Shown here: positions 9,601 to 17,520 of the stretch, piece after piece
Layout of the letters: each line of letters opens with the position of its first letter
How positions within the stretch are numbered: the stretch's first letter is position 1
NCBI GenBank assembly: GCA_022561755.1
Contig: JADFQN010000013.1
Span: 1 to 36,493, forward strand
Direction: 5' to 3'
DNA length: 36,493 bases
Origin: Bacteroidota bacterium
GTDB taxonomy: Bacteria > Bacteroidota > Rhodothermia > Rhodothermales > Rubricoccaceae
The notes under the pieces: model-generated
The model's input: only the letters and a program-made list of their open reading frames with translations
What the model was told of the DNA's origin: nothing
Databases searched by the model: none
Translations under genes and position numbers: made by a program

Positions 9601-9897
9601 CGCGTACATGCGGTAGGTGATGCGCGCTCTGCCCTCGCTCTTATGGATGAGCATCATTTTGACGGCTTCGTGCTCGACATCAACCTCGGCGGAAAGGAAA
9701 CGGGTGTAGACATTCTGCGCATCGCACGGACGCTTCCGGGCTACGAAAACGTGTTTGCCATCGCCCTGACGGCCTACGCTCTGCCGGGCGACCGAGAGCG
9801 GTTTTTGCTGGCCGGATTTAATAAGTACGTGCCCAAGCCATTCACTCGCAGCACGCTCATGGCAGCACTCAGTGACGGGCTCTCCGTCGCCGCCTAA
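6685..9897 (+). CDS. Hybrid sensor histidine kinase: degenerate receiver-PAS-GAF-PAS-HisKA-HATPase-receiver
   Basis: About 1070 residues with no transmembrane segment, so probably a cytoplasmic sensor. Domains in order are: a receiver-like N-terminal domain (~10-115) that keeps the Asp (IVIADAAP) but lacks the usual acidic pair and conserved Lys; PAS (~149-265); GAF (~280-440); PAS (~453-580); HisKA with phospho-acceptor His601 in LANLSHEIRTPLTG; HATPase with N box NLIENGIKF, G1 DTGIGI and G2 GAGLGLAIS; an acidic Glu/Asp/Ser-rich linker (~815-945); and a complete C-terminal receiver with VEDN, phospho-acceptor Asp998 (VLDINL) and KPF. The signal is unknown; GAF and PAS suggest a bound ligand, redox or light cue. 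No separate response regulator or output gene is adjacent. The start is uncertain: ATG 6685 fits the domain start, but 6655 and 6709 are possible and none has a strong ribosome binding site. The stop codon is directly followed by a repeat element. Confidence 0.93.
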   Translation: MSSIRPTLMIAPLHVLLIAPGDAPSYRQALEQGGYDPEITQVSSLDELDDALEDEDWDIVIADAAPIPISDVVDVVGEEQPDLPIIAIGQPDEASSADAPSATLPAEDLQNLATTVARVLRDSRPAVPHSEPMTVLPEAQSHVSDGVRMDLGIMPVLAEHLPIGLYQSTPDGRIRSANPALVELLGCDSINEIEDLNLEDAGYPREQFLDQMRRFGFVKDLIIQWTDKKGRTKYTCENAQTVRDADGRVLYYEGTMQDVTEAKTREIQDAEGASRNLVQQKALVELASLPGDDPETWIRRATELAAKHSGCERVLVAMVDESGKQVHCLDLFTLQNAEHVSERSQPLSAYDFVIDLLETSRCLVVDDVASDNRIRRFNATAYIDSNDIGAMLIAPIRRQGRVVGLVSFQHVGGPRKWSASDVDFAASVGDLLALAIEQGERKQAEALLKQSEMRYRVVSDLSSDFAFAIHVHPDGHDRIAWATGAFERMTGYSMDEIDALEGMLSIVHPDYLGEAQAAFSTLMEEGAAHAEFPIVTKSGEAKWFSSRLILTEETDSDLTVIYGCGQDITERKRFEEELVVAREHAEEMARLKGAFLANLSHEIRTPLTGILGFAGLLAEEAEGEAREFAENIKRSGRRLLATLNSVLDLARIEGNSIELALDAVDVAAEAGQVVKLLETLAEEKGVALLLSVGDEPVHAHVDKACLGRILTNLIENGIKFTKEGEVEVTVHAEGDAVRLTIRDTGIGIAPEFLPHLFDEFRQESVGATREHEGAGLGLAISKRLVDMLGGTIEVESERPGGTTFTVILPAADVEGSATGSGDGVASEKAMEPVIIRPSKEEELPTPASGEDESDELAPDNDSQSSEEARYAVTDIVAAEDVGVEDIASEDASADDVEEADGMEEAGAVFELAEENGQAPAMHGDSLPDVVAADSLPRTSGEQPVLDDRAAVLIVEDNPDTRMLVERILQRTYRVHAVGDARSALALMDEHHFDGFVLDINLGGKETGVDILRIARTLPGYENVFAIALTAYALPGDRERFLLAGFNKYVPKPFTRSTLMAALSDGLSVAA

Positions 9898-10025
9898 GAG
9901 GCTATCGAAATACGTCATCCCCGCAGTACTGCGGGGCCGAATCACCGATTCGACTACGATCTCGCGCCTTGATCTCAACCAAGATGCGCTCGTCTCGGCG
10001 ACAGAGCACGTAATTCAACAGCCGC
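9898..10025. repeat. Dispersed inverted-repeat element, copy B (long form)
   Basis: The element begins on the base after the TAA of the histidine kinase gene with GAGGCTATCGAAATACGT, and ends with ACGTAATTCAACAGCCGC. These ends are imperfect reverse complements. The core 9938-10006 is about 61 of 69 bases identical by eye to copy A (2145-2213). A local hairpin CCCCGCAGTACTGCGGGG is also present at 9919-9936 and could help stop transcription. Confidence 0.78.
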
Positions 10026-10121
10026 CTGAGGCTACTCAGACTGCGGGTCGCAAGGTGTTGCAGCGGACAGGGAGACGTCGTTCCATCGTCGTATACTCGG
10101 CGTCGCCGCCGCTGCACCCTT

Positions 10122-11363
10122 ATGTCCGACCAGGCTGCCATTCCGCATCTCGCCCCCGATGAGCCGAGCCGTATGCCGGTTCCCGGCCCGGTCGGGCGAG
10201 GCCTTGCGCTGGCCATGAGCGGCGGAGGAGCGCGGGCGGCCTACCAGATGGGCGTTATCCGAGGCATCATGCGCAACCACCCTGAGTTCGCGCCCACCAT
10301 CCTGACCGGCGTCTCGGCCGGGGCCATCAACGCCGCGTACCTTGCCAACCACATCGGTTCTTTCACCGAGGCGGTGAGTGGCCTGGGGCGGCTTTGGCGG
10401 CACCTCCGCACCGAACACGTGTTCCACGTCACGGGCCCAAGCATTGCGAGAAGCGGCCTTGGGTGGGCACGGCGGCTGCTTTCCGGTGGTTCCAAGTCGT
10501 CGCGGAAGGCCCAGGCGCTGCTCGACGCCACGCCGCTGCGGGAGTTGCTGGAGCGCGAACTGAGAAGCGGCGACGGGCTGGTTACGGGCATCGATACCAA
10601 CATCGCCTCCGGCCGCCTCGACGCGGTCTCCATCACCGCCAGTTCGTACACCACCGGACAGTCGGTAACGTGGGTGCAGGGGCGCGACGTGGAGGCCTGG
10701 GACCGTCCGAACCGGCGGGCAGTCCAGACGCAGATTGGCCCCGAGCACGTGATGGCGTCGACTTCATTGCCTTTTTTTTTCCCCGCGGTTCAGGTCAGCC
10801 ACCCTCAGTTTGGGGATGCGTGGTATGGGGACGGCGGCATCCGCCTCACTGCGCCCTTGTCCCCCGCCCTGCATCTCGGAGCGCGTAAGATCCTGGCCGT
10901 CTCAACGCGCTACGGCCGATCCGCCGAAGAGGCTGACAAGCCGCTCATCGACGACTATCCGCCGCCCGCGCAGATCCTGGGCGTTATAATGAACTCCATC
11001 TTCCTCGATCTGCTCGACCAGGATGCGCAAGTGCTCCGGCGGATCAACACCTTGCTTGAAGCGTGGCCGGACGGCAAGCCGGGCCCCGATCCACACGCGG
11101 GCTTCCGGCCCGTGAAGCTGCTGGTTCTGCGGCCGTCGCAGGATCTTGCCGGGCTCGCCACGGAGTTCGAGCCTAACCTCCCGCCCATGTTCCGTTTCCT
11201 GATGCGGGGCCTAGGCGTCCGCGAAACGCGCAGCCCGGACTGGCTCTCGATGCTCCTGTTCGAGCCCGAGTACATCAGCCGGCTTATGGAGGTCGGCGAA
11301 GCCGACGCCACCGCACGCGCCGACGACGTGGCCGAGTTCCTCGCGGCAGACAACGGCGAATAG
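10122..11363 (+). CDS. Patatin-like phospholipase
   Basis: A 413-residue soluble patatin-family acyl hydrolase. The oxyanion-hole segment is SGGGARAAYQMG (33-44), the nucleophile elbow is GVSAG with Ser65, and the catalytic dyad is completed by Asp237 in YGDGGIRLTAPLSP. These are the Ser/Asp dyad residues of bacterial patatins, which cleave acyl chains from phospholipids or lysophospholipids. No signal peptide is visible, so it is probably cytosolic or peripherally membrane-bound. The C-terminal ~150 residues are outside the core patatin domain and I do not recognise them. A run of nine T at 10772-10780 encodes PFFF and is a slip-prone site, but the frame is intact. The gene is convergent with ltaE, the two stops being only 13 bases apart, and it follows repeat copy B. 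Confidence 0.93.
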   Translation: MSDQAAIPHLAPDEPSRMPVPGPVGRGLALAMSGGGARAAYQMGVIRGIMRNHPEFAPTILTGVSAGAINAAYLANHIGSFTEAVSGLGRLWRHLRTEHVFHVTGPSIARSGLGWARRLLSGGSKSSRKAQALLDATPLRELLERELRSGDGLVTGIDTNIASGRLDAVSITASSYTTGQSVTWVQGRDVEAWDRPNRRAVQTQIGPEHVMASTSLPFFFPAVQVSHPQFGDAWYGDGGIRLTAPLSPALHLGARKILAVSTRYGRSAEEADKPLIDDYPPPAQILGVIMNSIFLDLLDQDAQVLRRINTLLEAWPDGKPGPDPHAGFRPVKLLVLRPSQDLAGLATEFEPNLPPMFRFLMRGLGVRETRSPDWLSMLLFEPEYISRLMEVGEADATARADDVAEFLAADNGE

Positions 11364-11376
11364 GCACGCACTGTTG

Positions 11377-12396
11377 CTAGCCGAACAGCCTCTGCAGGGC
11401 TTCGAGAGTATAGTCCACGTCGTTATCCGTCACGTCGCGGTGGAAGGTTGCCCGGAGCGTTCGTGGCCCAAACGGCACCACGCGAACGCTTTCGTTCTCG
11501 AGCTTCATCAACACGGCCTCGGCGTCTTCCTCCAGCGTATCGAACAGGACGATGTTTGTCTCGGGCGGGACGACGCGAAAGGCCGAATAGCCCGCGAGGG
11601 CGTCCGCGAAGGTCTTGGCGCGGGCATGATCACTCCCCAGGTTGTGTCGGTGATCCAGCGCGAGTAGTCCGGCTGCCGCAAGAATACCTACCTGCCTCAT
11701 GCCGCCGCCAAGGCGCTTTCGCAGCCGTCTTGCTTCGTGGATGTGGGACGAGGAGCCCGCGAGCAGAGACCCTACGGGCGCTCCGAGGCCTTTCGAGAGG
11801 CACACGCTCACCGTATCGAAGGGGGCGGCGAACGCGGCTTCGGGCGTGCCGGTTGCAGCGGAGGCGTTCCAGAGGCGCGCGCCGTCCAGGTGGAGGGCGA
11901 GGCCGCGAGCCCGTGCAACCTCAGCAACTTCCCGCATCGCCTCCAGCGGGAAAACGAGGCCTCCTGCCTTGTTTATGGTGTTTTCGAGGCATACGAGGCT
12001 CGTCCTCGGCTCCCAGTCGAACGCGCCGCGCACAACGTCTTCCACGTCGGATGCGCGCAGGATGCCCGTCTCATCTCCAACCGGACGAAGTTGCACGCCC
12101 GAAATTTGCCCCGGTGCGCCGGATTCGTAGTGGAAGATGTGGCTGCGCTCGGCCAGCACCACTTCGTCGCCGGGGAGCGTGTGAAGGGCCAGCGCAATCT
12201 GGTTGCCCATCACCCCGCTGGGTACGAACACGGCTGCTTCTTTGCCGAGGATCTCCGCTACCCGTTCTTCCAACCTGCGGACGGTTGGATCTTCCCCGAA
12301 CACGTCGTCGCCGACCTCGGCCTCGGCCATGGCCTGCCGCATTGCCGCGGTGGGTTTGGTTACGGTGTCGGAGCGGAGGTCTACAATCTGCTGCAT
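11377..12396 (-). CDS. ltaE: Low-specificity L-threonine aldolase
   Basis: A 339-residue fold-type I PLP enzyme. Family signatures are the N-terminal [21 protein letters not shown], the segment [11 protein letters not shown] that binds the cofactor, and the Schiff-base lysine Lys202 in [13 protein letters not shown]. It cleaves L-threonine or L-allo-threonine to glycine and acetaldehyde in the cytosol, feeding glycine and one-carbon metabolism. Length is typical. It starts 8 bases after the stop of mtgA on the same strand, so the two are almost certainly co-transcribed, though no functional link between them is obvious. It ends convergently with the patatin gene. Confidence 0.95.
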   Translation of the reverse strand: MQQIVDLRSDTVTKPTAAMRQAMAEAEVGDDVFGEDPTVRRLEERVAEILGKEAAVFVPSGVMGNQIALALHTLPGDEVVLAERSHIFHYESGAPGQISGVQLRPVGDETGILRASDVEDVVRGAFDWEPRTSLVCLENTINKAGGLVFPLEAMREVAEVARARGLALHLDGARLWNASAATGTPEAAFAAPFDTVSVCLSKGLGAPVGSLLAGSSSHIHEARRLRKRLGGGMRQVGILAAAGLLALDHRHNLGSDHARAKTFADALAGYSAFRVVPPETNIVLFDTLEEDAEAVLMKLENESVRVVPFGPRTLRATFHRDVTDNDVDYTLEALQRLFG

Positions 12397-12404
12397 GACG
12401 CAAC

Positions 12405-13112
12405 TTACCAGCCCATCTGCCTCATGCGGCGTTCAATCCGCCTGGCTGAGGCGCCCATGTTCTGCGGGCGCCGGTCGCGGGGGCTTGGAAGGCACACGGC
12501 CAGGCGCGCCGCCTGATTCCGGGAGAGGCTGCCGGCCGACACCCCGTAATGGTATCGCGCCGCTTCCTCGATGCCGAATACGCCCGGGCCCCATTCCACC
12601 ACGTTCAGATACAAGGCGAGGATGCGCTCCTTGGGTAGGATGAGATCCGCGAGGTAGGCCAGCGGCACTTCCACTCCTTTGCGAATCCACGACCGGTGGG
12701 TGGTGAGGAAGAGGTTTTTGACGAGTTGCTGGGTGATGGTGGATGCTCCGCGAGGCGACGTTCCACGTCGGCTGGCCTGTTCGCGGGCGGTCCCGATCTC
12801 CACCCAGTCCAGGCCGTTGTGGTCGTAGAACCGCGCGTCCTCCGAAGCCACAACGGCGTGTTGCACGTCTTCGTCGATTGCCTCGATGGGGACAGGCGCG
12901 TAGCTAAACTCAACGCCCGGCCCGAGGCCTTCAACCATCCGCTGGATGTGAACGGTCGTGATCGGTGGGTCCACGAATCGGTACGCTACCAGCAGGAACG
13001 TGCAGGTCAGGAAGTAGCCGAACACGGCGAAAAAGGTGAACCGAACGATCCTGCGCAGGCATCCGAGTGGGCCACGCGCTTTCTTTTGGTCCGATGTTTT
13101 CGGCTTTGCCAT
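12405..13112 (-). CDS. mtgA: Monofunctional biosynthetic peptidoglycan transglycosylase
   Basis: A 235-residue family GT51 enzyme. A single N-terminal transmembrane anchor (~22-45) is followed by the glycosyltransferase domain with the catalytic Glu91 in [13 protein letters not shown], the second signature [14 protein letters not shown], and [26 protein letters not shown]. No penicillin-binding transpeptidase domain follows, so it is monofunctional. It polymerises lipid II into glycan strands on the outer face of the inner membrane. It sits between greA (50 bases upstream) and ltaE (8 bases downstream) in one apparent operon. Confidence 0.96.
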   Translation of the reverse strand: MAKPKTSDQKKARGPLGCLRRIVRFTFFAVFGYFLTCTFLLVAYRFVDPPITTVHIQRMVEGLGPGVEFSYAPVPIEAIDEDVQHAVVASEDARFYDHNGLDWVEIGTAREQASRRGTSPRGASTITQQLVKNLFLTTHRSWIRKGVEVPLAYLADLILPKERILALYLNVVEWGPGVFGIEEAARYHYGVSAGSLSRNQAARLAVCLPSPRDRRPQNMGASARRIERRMRQMGW

Positions 13113-13162
13113 CTACGATCCCCCTAACCCCGACAAGCTACGAGGCCTGTATCGAGAAGGCG

Positions 13163-13639
13163 TCAGCGGCTAATTTCGAGAATCTCGAGCTTGATCTTCC
13201 CGGCCGGCACCTTGATTTCTACCGTGTCGCCGACCGCTTTGCCAAGCAGGCCCCTTCCGATGGGGCTGTCCACGGAGATCTTGCCCTGCTCGAAACTGGC
13301 CTCAGCAGCCGCTACGATGGTGTAGTGGGATTCCTTCTTCACCTTGCGGTTCATCACGCGCACCTTGGAGAGGATGCGCACCGAAGAGTTGTCAACGGAA
13401 CTTTCGTCTATGACACGGGCATTCCCAACGGTCGTCTCCAGTTTGGCAATGCGGGCCTCCAGATGGCCCTGAGCGTCCTTGGCGGCATCGTACTCCGCGT
13501 TTTCGGAGAGGTCGCCCTGGGCGCGCGCCTCGGCGATGGCTGCCACGATTTTCTTGCGTTCGGCAGTGCGGGCCTCCTGTAGCTCGTCTTTCAGCCTCTG
13601 GAGGCCCTCTGCGGTCAGATAGACAGGTTTGTCGCTCAT
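13163..13639 (-). CDS. greA: Transcription elongation factor GreA
   Basis: The 158-residue length matches GreA. The start ATG 13639 gives MSDKPVYLTAEGLQRLKDEL, the classic N-terminus, with GAGG a few bases upstream as a plausible ribosome binding site; an upstream in-frame start at 13726 would add 29 unlike residues. The N-terminal coiled coil carries the functional acidic tip (DLSENAEYDAAKD). The C-terminal FKBP-like domain ends with SPIGRGLLGKAVGDTVEIKVPAG. GreA enters the RNA polymerase secondary channel and stimulates cleavage of backtracked transcripts. It is the first gene of greA-mtgA-ltaE. Confidence 0.97.
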   Translation of the reverse strand: MSDKPVYLTAEGLQRLKDELQEARTAERKKIVAAIAEARAQGDLSENAEYDAAKDAQGHLEARIAKLETTVGNARVIDESSVDNSSVRILSKVRVMNRKVKKESHYTIVAAAEASFEQGKISVDSPIGRGLLGKAVGDTVEIKVPAGKIKLEILEISR

Positions 13640-13670
13640 GAGCAGCCTCGAAACGATAGGTCTACACGAT

Positions 13671-13710
13671 AAAAAAACGCCACGTCCCGACAGCGTCGGG
13701 GTGCGCGGCG
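13671..13710 (-). terminator. Candidate rho-independent terminator after the NlpC/P60 gene
   Basis: On the reverse strand a GC-rich hairpin (core CCCGAC-GCT-GTCGGG, extended by outer GCC/GGC pairs) is followed by seven T (13677-13671). It lies about 95 bases downstream of the NlpC/P60 stop and just upstream of greA, so it could separate the two transcripts. Confidence 0.6.
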
Positions 13711-13803
13711 AAAGGTGGTGGACCAAAGATACGGCCTGCGGCAGCCGAAGACGTATTGGGTTTTTTTGAAAACCTCCGGCGCCCTCAGAGAGTGCTCCTG
13801 GTG

Positions 13804-14580
13804 CTACCAGGACGCGCGAGGATTGCCGTTCCTCGATCGGCTACCACGCTCCTGAGTCCTTTCGGAGGAGCGCGCGGCACCCGGTCGAATCATGTCGCCT
13901 ATCTCAGCGGGTTGTCTGAGATCCTCATCGGCAGAAAAGCCCTGCGGATCGTTAACGACGCGGCGGGCCTTCCAAAAATGACGTTGGTAGTAGCCCTGCG
14001 TGAGGTCGGAGATGATGACGCCGCGGCCGGAGGAGGCGTGGATGAACTCGCCGTCGCCGAGGTAAATTCCTACGTGGCGGACCCCACGGCGGCGGAAGAA
14101 GACAAGATCGGCGGGAAGTAGCTCGTCGCGGCTGACGGCCTCGCCGAGACGCACCTGCATTGCCGTAGTGCGCGGAAGCTCGATGCCGAGCGCGTCACGC
14201 AACATAGTCTGAACGAAAGCGGAGCAGTCGATACCGCGCCGGGTAGTGCCGCCGTAGCGGTAGCGCGTGCCAATCCAGTCCTCGCCTTCTTCGTGGAGGG
14301 CGGCTGCAAGCGCCGCCGGCCCGTCGAGCACCGGCGCCTCCATATCGGCGATGGGGTTAAGCTCAACCGTACGAATCCTTGGGTTGCGTTCCACGCTTCC
14401 ATTCTGCTCCGGGCGCGCCGTCTGACTCTCCGCATTCGTCGGACCCTGCACCCACGTTCCGCCCTGGCCGTGCTCAGTTTGTTGGATGGAGCTCAACGCA
14501 GCACATCCTGCGAACGGAACGATTGAAAAGAGAACAGCGAGTAATAGCCTGTACGTCAGGGCATATCTAACCGCGGGCAT
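13804..14580 (-). CDS. NlpC/P60-family peptidoglycan hydrolase lipoprotein
   Basis: A 258-residue protein with a lipoprotein signal peptide (LLLAVLFSIVPFAGC, lipidated Cys26), a low-complexity linker and an NlpC/P60 domain at about 90-200. The catalytic triad is visible: Cys119 in RGIDCSAFVQ, His159 in VRHVGIYLG and His171 in EFIHASS. Such enzymes cut the gamma-D-Glu to meso-DAP bond or related cross-links in peptidoglycan stem peptides. Most bacterial homologues (Spr/MepS, NlpC) are about 150-190 residues; here a ~55-residue Arg/Ser-rich tail follows the domain. It is divergent from the YtxH gene and upstream of greA, with a terminator-like hairpin between. Confidence 0.94.
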   Translation of the reverse strand: MPAVRYALTYRLLLAVLFSIVPFAGCAALSSIQQTEHGQGGTWVQGPTNAESQTARPEQNGSVERNPRIRTVELNPIADMEAPVLDGPAALAAALHEEGEDWIGTRYRYGGTTRRGIDCSAFVQTMLRDALGIELPRTTAMQVRLGEAVSRDELLPADLVFFRRRGVRHVGIYLGDGEFIHASSGRGVIISDLTQGYYQRHFWKARRVVNDPQGFSADEDLRQPAEIGDMIRPGAARSSERTQERGSRSRNGNPRASW

Positions 14581-14784
14581 GAGGATTTGGGCGTGGTGGC
14601 GGTGGGCGGAGCGAAAATAATAGCATTCGGGAACTAATCAAGAAATCGCACCAAAACTTACAAAAACGGCCAGTCTTGATGGATCTCAGGGGAACCCGAA
14701 CGAAGTTTGGACGATTATGTGCGGACAACTAAACATCCGCTTTACAAATCACGCGCCGCATTGAGGTGCTAGCCGACCGGATTC

Positions 14785-15096
14785 GTGCGCTCGTCGCTAT
14801 CCCAAACTCTCGATCGTCTGCTCGTCGTTGCATTGGGCTTCTCGGCCGGCGTGTTCGTGGGGTTGCTTCTGGCTCCTGATGAAGGCCGTCGGACCCGCCA
14901 GCGTCTTTCCGACAGGGTTCGCGAAGCCGCACGGGCTGCCCAGAATCAGGCGCGCGGTGTGGCCGAACCCATCGCGGAGCGCGTGCGCGAGACCTCCCAC
15001 GGATTTGCCGAGCGGTACGTGCCGCTGGCCGACGACTGGGATGTGGTGGATGGAAAAGAATTTCTCAACGACCTCCCGGGTATGTCGCGGCTCTAA
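14785..15096 (+). CDS. YtxH-domain small membrane protein
   Basis: A 103-residue protein starting at GTG 14785; an in-frame stop lies just upstream, so no longer start exists. A single hydrophobic segment, LLVVALGFSAGVFVGLLLAP, is followed by DEGRRTRQRLSDRV, which matches the YtxH pattern (G-x-x-x-G-x-x-x-G-x-L-x-A-P then basic helix). The rest is a charged, probably coiled helix. YtxH proteins are stress-linked in some species but have no defined biochemical activity. It precedes the bacilliredoxin gene by 45 bases on the same strand and may be co-transcribed with it. Confidence 0.8.
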   Translation: MRSSLSQTLDRLLVVALGFSAGVFVGLLLAPDEGRRTRQRLSDRVREAARAAQNQARGVAEPIAERVRETSHGFAERYVPLADDWDVVDGKEFLNDLPGMSRL

Positions 15097-15141
15097 GCTC
15101 CGGGCCCCCGCTGTTCATAACTCAACCCATCATCGTCTGCT

Positions 15142-15660
15142 ATGCCATACCCCGAATCCCTTGTTTCCCCCATGCGCGAAGAACTGACGCGTCTTGGTGT
15201 TGAAGAACTGCGCACCGCCGCCGACGTGGATCGTGCGATGGATGAGGCGTCCGAGGGGACGACCCTCGCCATTGTCAATTCGGTCTGTGGATGTGCGGCC
15301 GCCAATGCGCGCCCGGCCGTAGCAATGGCGCACGGCATTGAAATCCAGCCCGACCGGTACGTGACCGTGTTTGCCGGGCAGGATCTGGAGGCCACAGCTC
15401 GCTTGAGGGAGCACCTTGTCGGCATTCCGCCATCGTCGCCGTTTATGGCGCTGTTGAAGGATGGCGACCCTGTTTTCGTGCTGGAGCGCCGCCACATAGA
15501 AGGGCGCAGCGCCTCTGCCATCGCGCACGATCTCGCTGGCGCGTTCGAGCGCTTCTGCGGCGCAGCCTCCGGCGACGGAGCGGTGCAGCAAGAGCCTGTG
15601 GTGGAAGAAACACAGAGCCCTTCCGACGATCTACCGCCTACGTTTCGGTCGATTCTTTAA
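15142..15660 (+). CDS. Bacilliredoxin (BrxA/BrxB, YphP/YqiW family)
   Basis: A 172-residue thioredoxin-fold protein with the diagnostic CGC motif at Cys49-Gly50-Cys51 in IVNSVCGCAAANARP. In Bacillus these proteins remove bacillithiol from mixed disulphides under oxidative stress; homologues are widespread in Bacteroidota, including species whose low-molecular-weight thiol is bacillithiol. The conserved core ends near residue 145 and the last ~27 residues are a Glu/Pro/Ser-rich tail not seen in the ~144-residue Bacillus proteins. It is convergent with the flippase gene. The seven bases between the two stop codons are part of a short hairpin. Confidence 0.92.
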   Translation: MPYPESLVSPMREELTRLGVEELRTAADVDRAMDEASEGTTLAIVNSVCGCAAANARPAVAMAHGIEIQPDRYVTVFAGQDLEATARLREHLVGIPPSSPFMALLKDGDPVFVLERRHIEGRSASAIAHDLAGAFERFCGAASGDGAVQQEPVVEETQSPSDDLPPTFRSIL

Positions 15661-15678
15661 GGACAGGCTATTCTGTCC
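15661..15678. terminator. Short hairpin between convergent genes
   Basis: GGACAG (15661-15666) pairs with CTGTCC (15673-15678), and the loop contains the reverse-strand stop codon of the flippase gene. It begins directly after the bacilliredoxin stop. There is no T-run on either strand, so bidirectional termination is only a suggestion. Confidence 0.35.
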
Positions 15679-17158
15679 AGCCGGGTTCCGACTTGCGCCA
15701 GTCCATTCTAATAACAAGCGCAACGTAGGCGCAGCCGGATGCGACGAGGGCACCAATCAACAGCAGAATCGACTCGCTAAACCATAATGCCAAGCCGGCA
15801 GGAATCAGCAGTGCAGCTGCAATGGCGGTGTGCTGAACAAGATCATATCCTGCGCGCTTTACGGATGCACCTCCGATTCTGAGCATCCAGATAATCTGGA
15901 GCGTTCTCGAAGCAAGTCCGGCAACCGCGACCGACGCGACGGCAATGCGCGGCTGCCCCGTTCTGTAGGCAAGAACCAGGGTGAGAAGCTGAGCACTGAA
16001 GAGAAAAATGCTGAACCCAAGGTCGGTTCGCTGCCTGTCGGTAACATCAAAAATACGGGTTAGTGGCGAAGCAATAGACGCGATGCATAGCCATGGCGCA
16101 AGATATTGGGCATAGACGCCGGCTTCACGCCACGGCTCACCGAACACGAATGCGAAAAGATCGGGGCCGGCCAATGCGACAGCGGCCATGGGGAAGAGCG
16201 CCACAGCCACTAGCCGGCGGTAGACCTGCTCTGTGAGCCGGCCGAGGGTTTCCTCGCGGAACGCCACCGGCGCGCGTACCCCGAACACTTGCCCCACAGA
16301 ACCTGTCAGCACGCCGACGGGAAGTGCAAGTGTTCCGAATGCAAGGCCGAAGAGCCCTACGGTTGTAGTGCCAAAGAAGGAAGCCAGGAGGAGGATGGGC
16401 ACCCTCGACGAGAGAAGGTTGAGGAAGGCGGCCGGCGTGGAGAAGAGAGGGAAGCGGCGGTAGCGTTCGGCGAGAGTGCGCAACGCAAACCAACGCGCCG
16501 ATGCTCGCAGTATAGTTCGATCGTGTGCAAGGAGCGGGAAGCCGATTGTGAGTGTTAGCGCTGCGAATCCCAGGGCAGCGCCGCCGGCAAGCCCTAATGC
16601 TCCAATCCCTAACAGGCCCGCCGCGATCTGTGCAGCCACCACAACGATGCTTTGTGTTACGCGTCCCCCCGAGACGAGCCGGAACCGATCGTGCCGGGTG
16701 TGCCAGCCCTCCAGTGCCTGACCCCACGCAAGCAAGAGAAGGCCCGGTGGCAGAAAGAGGAGAACAGGAGCTAGATCAGGACTGTTGAAGAGGCCCGCCA
16801 GGTTCTCGCGCCATGGGATAACGATCAGTGCGGCCAGGGCACTCGCCGCAGAAAAGCCAAGGGCCAGGAGGAGGAGACCGCCTGCATCTCGCCGCGAAGC
16901 CGGCAGAAGTTGGGCGTCGTCGTAATGCCCCGTAGCAAGGGCGCCGAGCAAGGCCACGAGCGTGACGAATAGGATGAGGACGCCGAACTCATCCGGCAAG
17001 AAGAGGCGGGTCAGGACCGGTCGTGCGGCAAAAACGATGGCTTGCGCCATCACGACACCGCTTACAAGCGTCAGCACGGGCTGGATAAAGGAGCCGGTGA
17101 GGCGCCCTCGGAGCAAGGTAGGGGCACGGCTGAGCCTGTTATGGGGTGGCAGCGGCAT
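15668..17158 (-). CDS. Wzx-like polysaccharide flippase (MATE/MOP superfamily)
   Basis: A 496-residue polytopic membrane protein with about 12-14 hydrophobic segments. The N-terminal pattern GSFIQPVLTLVSGVVMAQAI followed by PVLTRLFLPDEFGVLILF is typical of oligosaccharide translocases (RfbX/Wzx, PF01943/PF13440), where the LF-x-PxEFG motif sits between the first two membrane helices. Such proteins flip lipid-linked oligosaccharides across the inner membrane for capsule, O-antigen or exopolysaccharide. No glycosyltransferases are adjacent, but the upstream genes on the same strand (polytopic membrane protein, FemAB-like transferase) could belong to a surface-glycan context. Lengthy repeat-rich DNA separates it from them, so it probably has its own promoter. 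Confidence 0.88.
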   Translation of the reverse strand: MPLPPHNRLSRAPTLLRGRLTGSFIQPVLTLVSGVVMAQAIVFAARPVLTRLFLPDEFGVLILFVTLVALLGALATGHYDDAQLLPASRRDAGGLLLLALGFSAASALAALIVIPWRENLAGLFNSPDLAPVLLFLPPGLLLLAWGQALEGWHTRHDRFRLVSGGRVTQSIVVVAAQIAAGLLGIGALGLAGGAALGFAALTLTIGFPLLAHDRTILRASARWFALRTLAERYRRFPLFSTPAAFLNLLSSRVPILLLASFFGTTTVGLFGLAFGTLALPVGVLTGSVGQVFGVRAPVAFREETLGRLTEQVYRRLVAVALFPMAAVALAGPDLFAFVFGEPWREAGVYAQYLAPWLCIASIASPLTRIFDVTDRQRTDLGFSIFLFSAQLLTLVLAYRTGQPRIAVASVAVAGLASRTLQIIWMLRIGGASVKRAGYDLVQHTAIAAALLIPAGLALWFSESILLLIGALVASGCAYVALVIRMDWRKSEPGWTE

Positions 17159-17333
17159 TGCTAGGAGTCTGTCGGGCTCAGGGGTTCCCCGCCAAGGCGG
17201 GGCAGGCTGTAGCTAGGCGAGTGGGGAATCGAGACCATTTTTTTGATCTTTTGAGGAGCATAGTGGGGCTACGTAACGAAAAAGATCGGAAACAATGGTC
17301 CGATTTACCGCCGCTGCAGTAGAATCCTCCTAA
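17159..17333. other. Non-coding interval upstream of the flippase
   Basis: I see no gene here. It contains a strong GC hairpin, CCCCGCC (17187-17193) and GGCGGGG (17196-17202) separated by two bases, and a T7 run near 17240. It is the first part of a 418-base gene-free stretch that continues with repeat copies C and D. Confidence 0.6.
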
Positions 17334-17419
17334 GAGGCTGTTGAATTACCTGCTCCCCGCAACGAAGAGATCGACCGAGAGGCGCCGTCGCAGGCAGGAT
17401 GACGTAGTCCGACAGCCTC
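17334..17419. repeat. Dispersed inverted-repeat element, copy C
   Basis: Begins with GAGGCTGTTGAATTACC and ends with GACAGCCTC. The internal GCGCCGTCGCAGGCAG and following ATGACGTA are shared with copy E (19235-19290). It lies in the gene-free interval between the flippase and the polytopic membrane protein. Confidence 0.78.
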
Positions 17420-17421
17420 CC

Positions 17422-17502
17422 AAGTACCAAAATCCAAGTGTCAAATTCCAAGCGGTCTCATGAAGCACCCTTTGTGATTTGGAGTTTGGAATTTGGTACT
17501 TC
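17422..17502. repeat. Inverted repeat AAGTACCAAA.../...TTTGGTACTT
   Basis: AAGTACCAAAATCCAA near 17422 is inverted at the right end as TTGGAATTTGGTACTT, matching at 15 of 16 positions. The internal sequence carries further partial complements. The A/T-rich composition differs from the 60% GC surroundings. It lies between copies C and D of the GAGGCTGTTGAA family. Confidence 0.6.
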
Positions 17503-17520
17503 AGACTCACAATTCCCTAC

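Noticed and set aside
10772-10780. T9 homopolymer in the patatin gene as a possible frameshift or phase-variation tract
   Set aside because: The frame is intact through the catalytic Asp beyond it, and FFF is plausible in context; nothing shows length variation.
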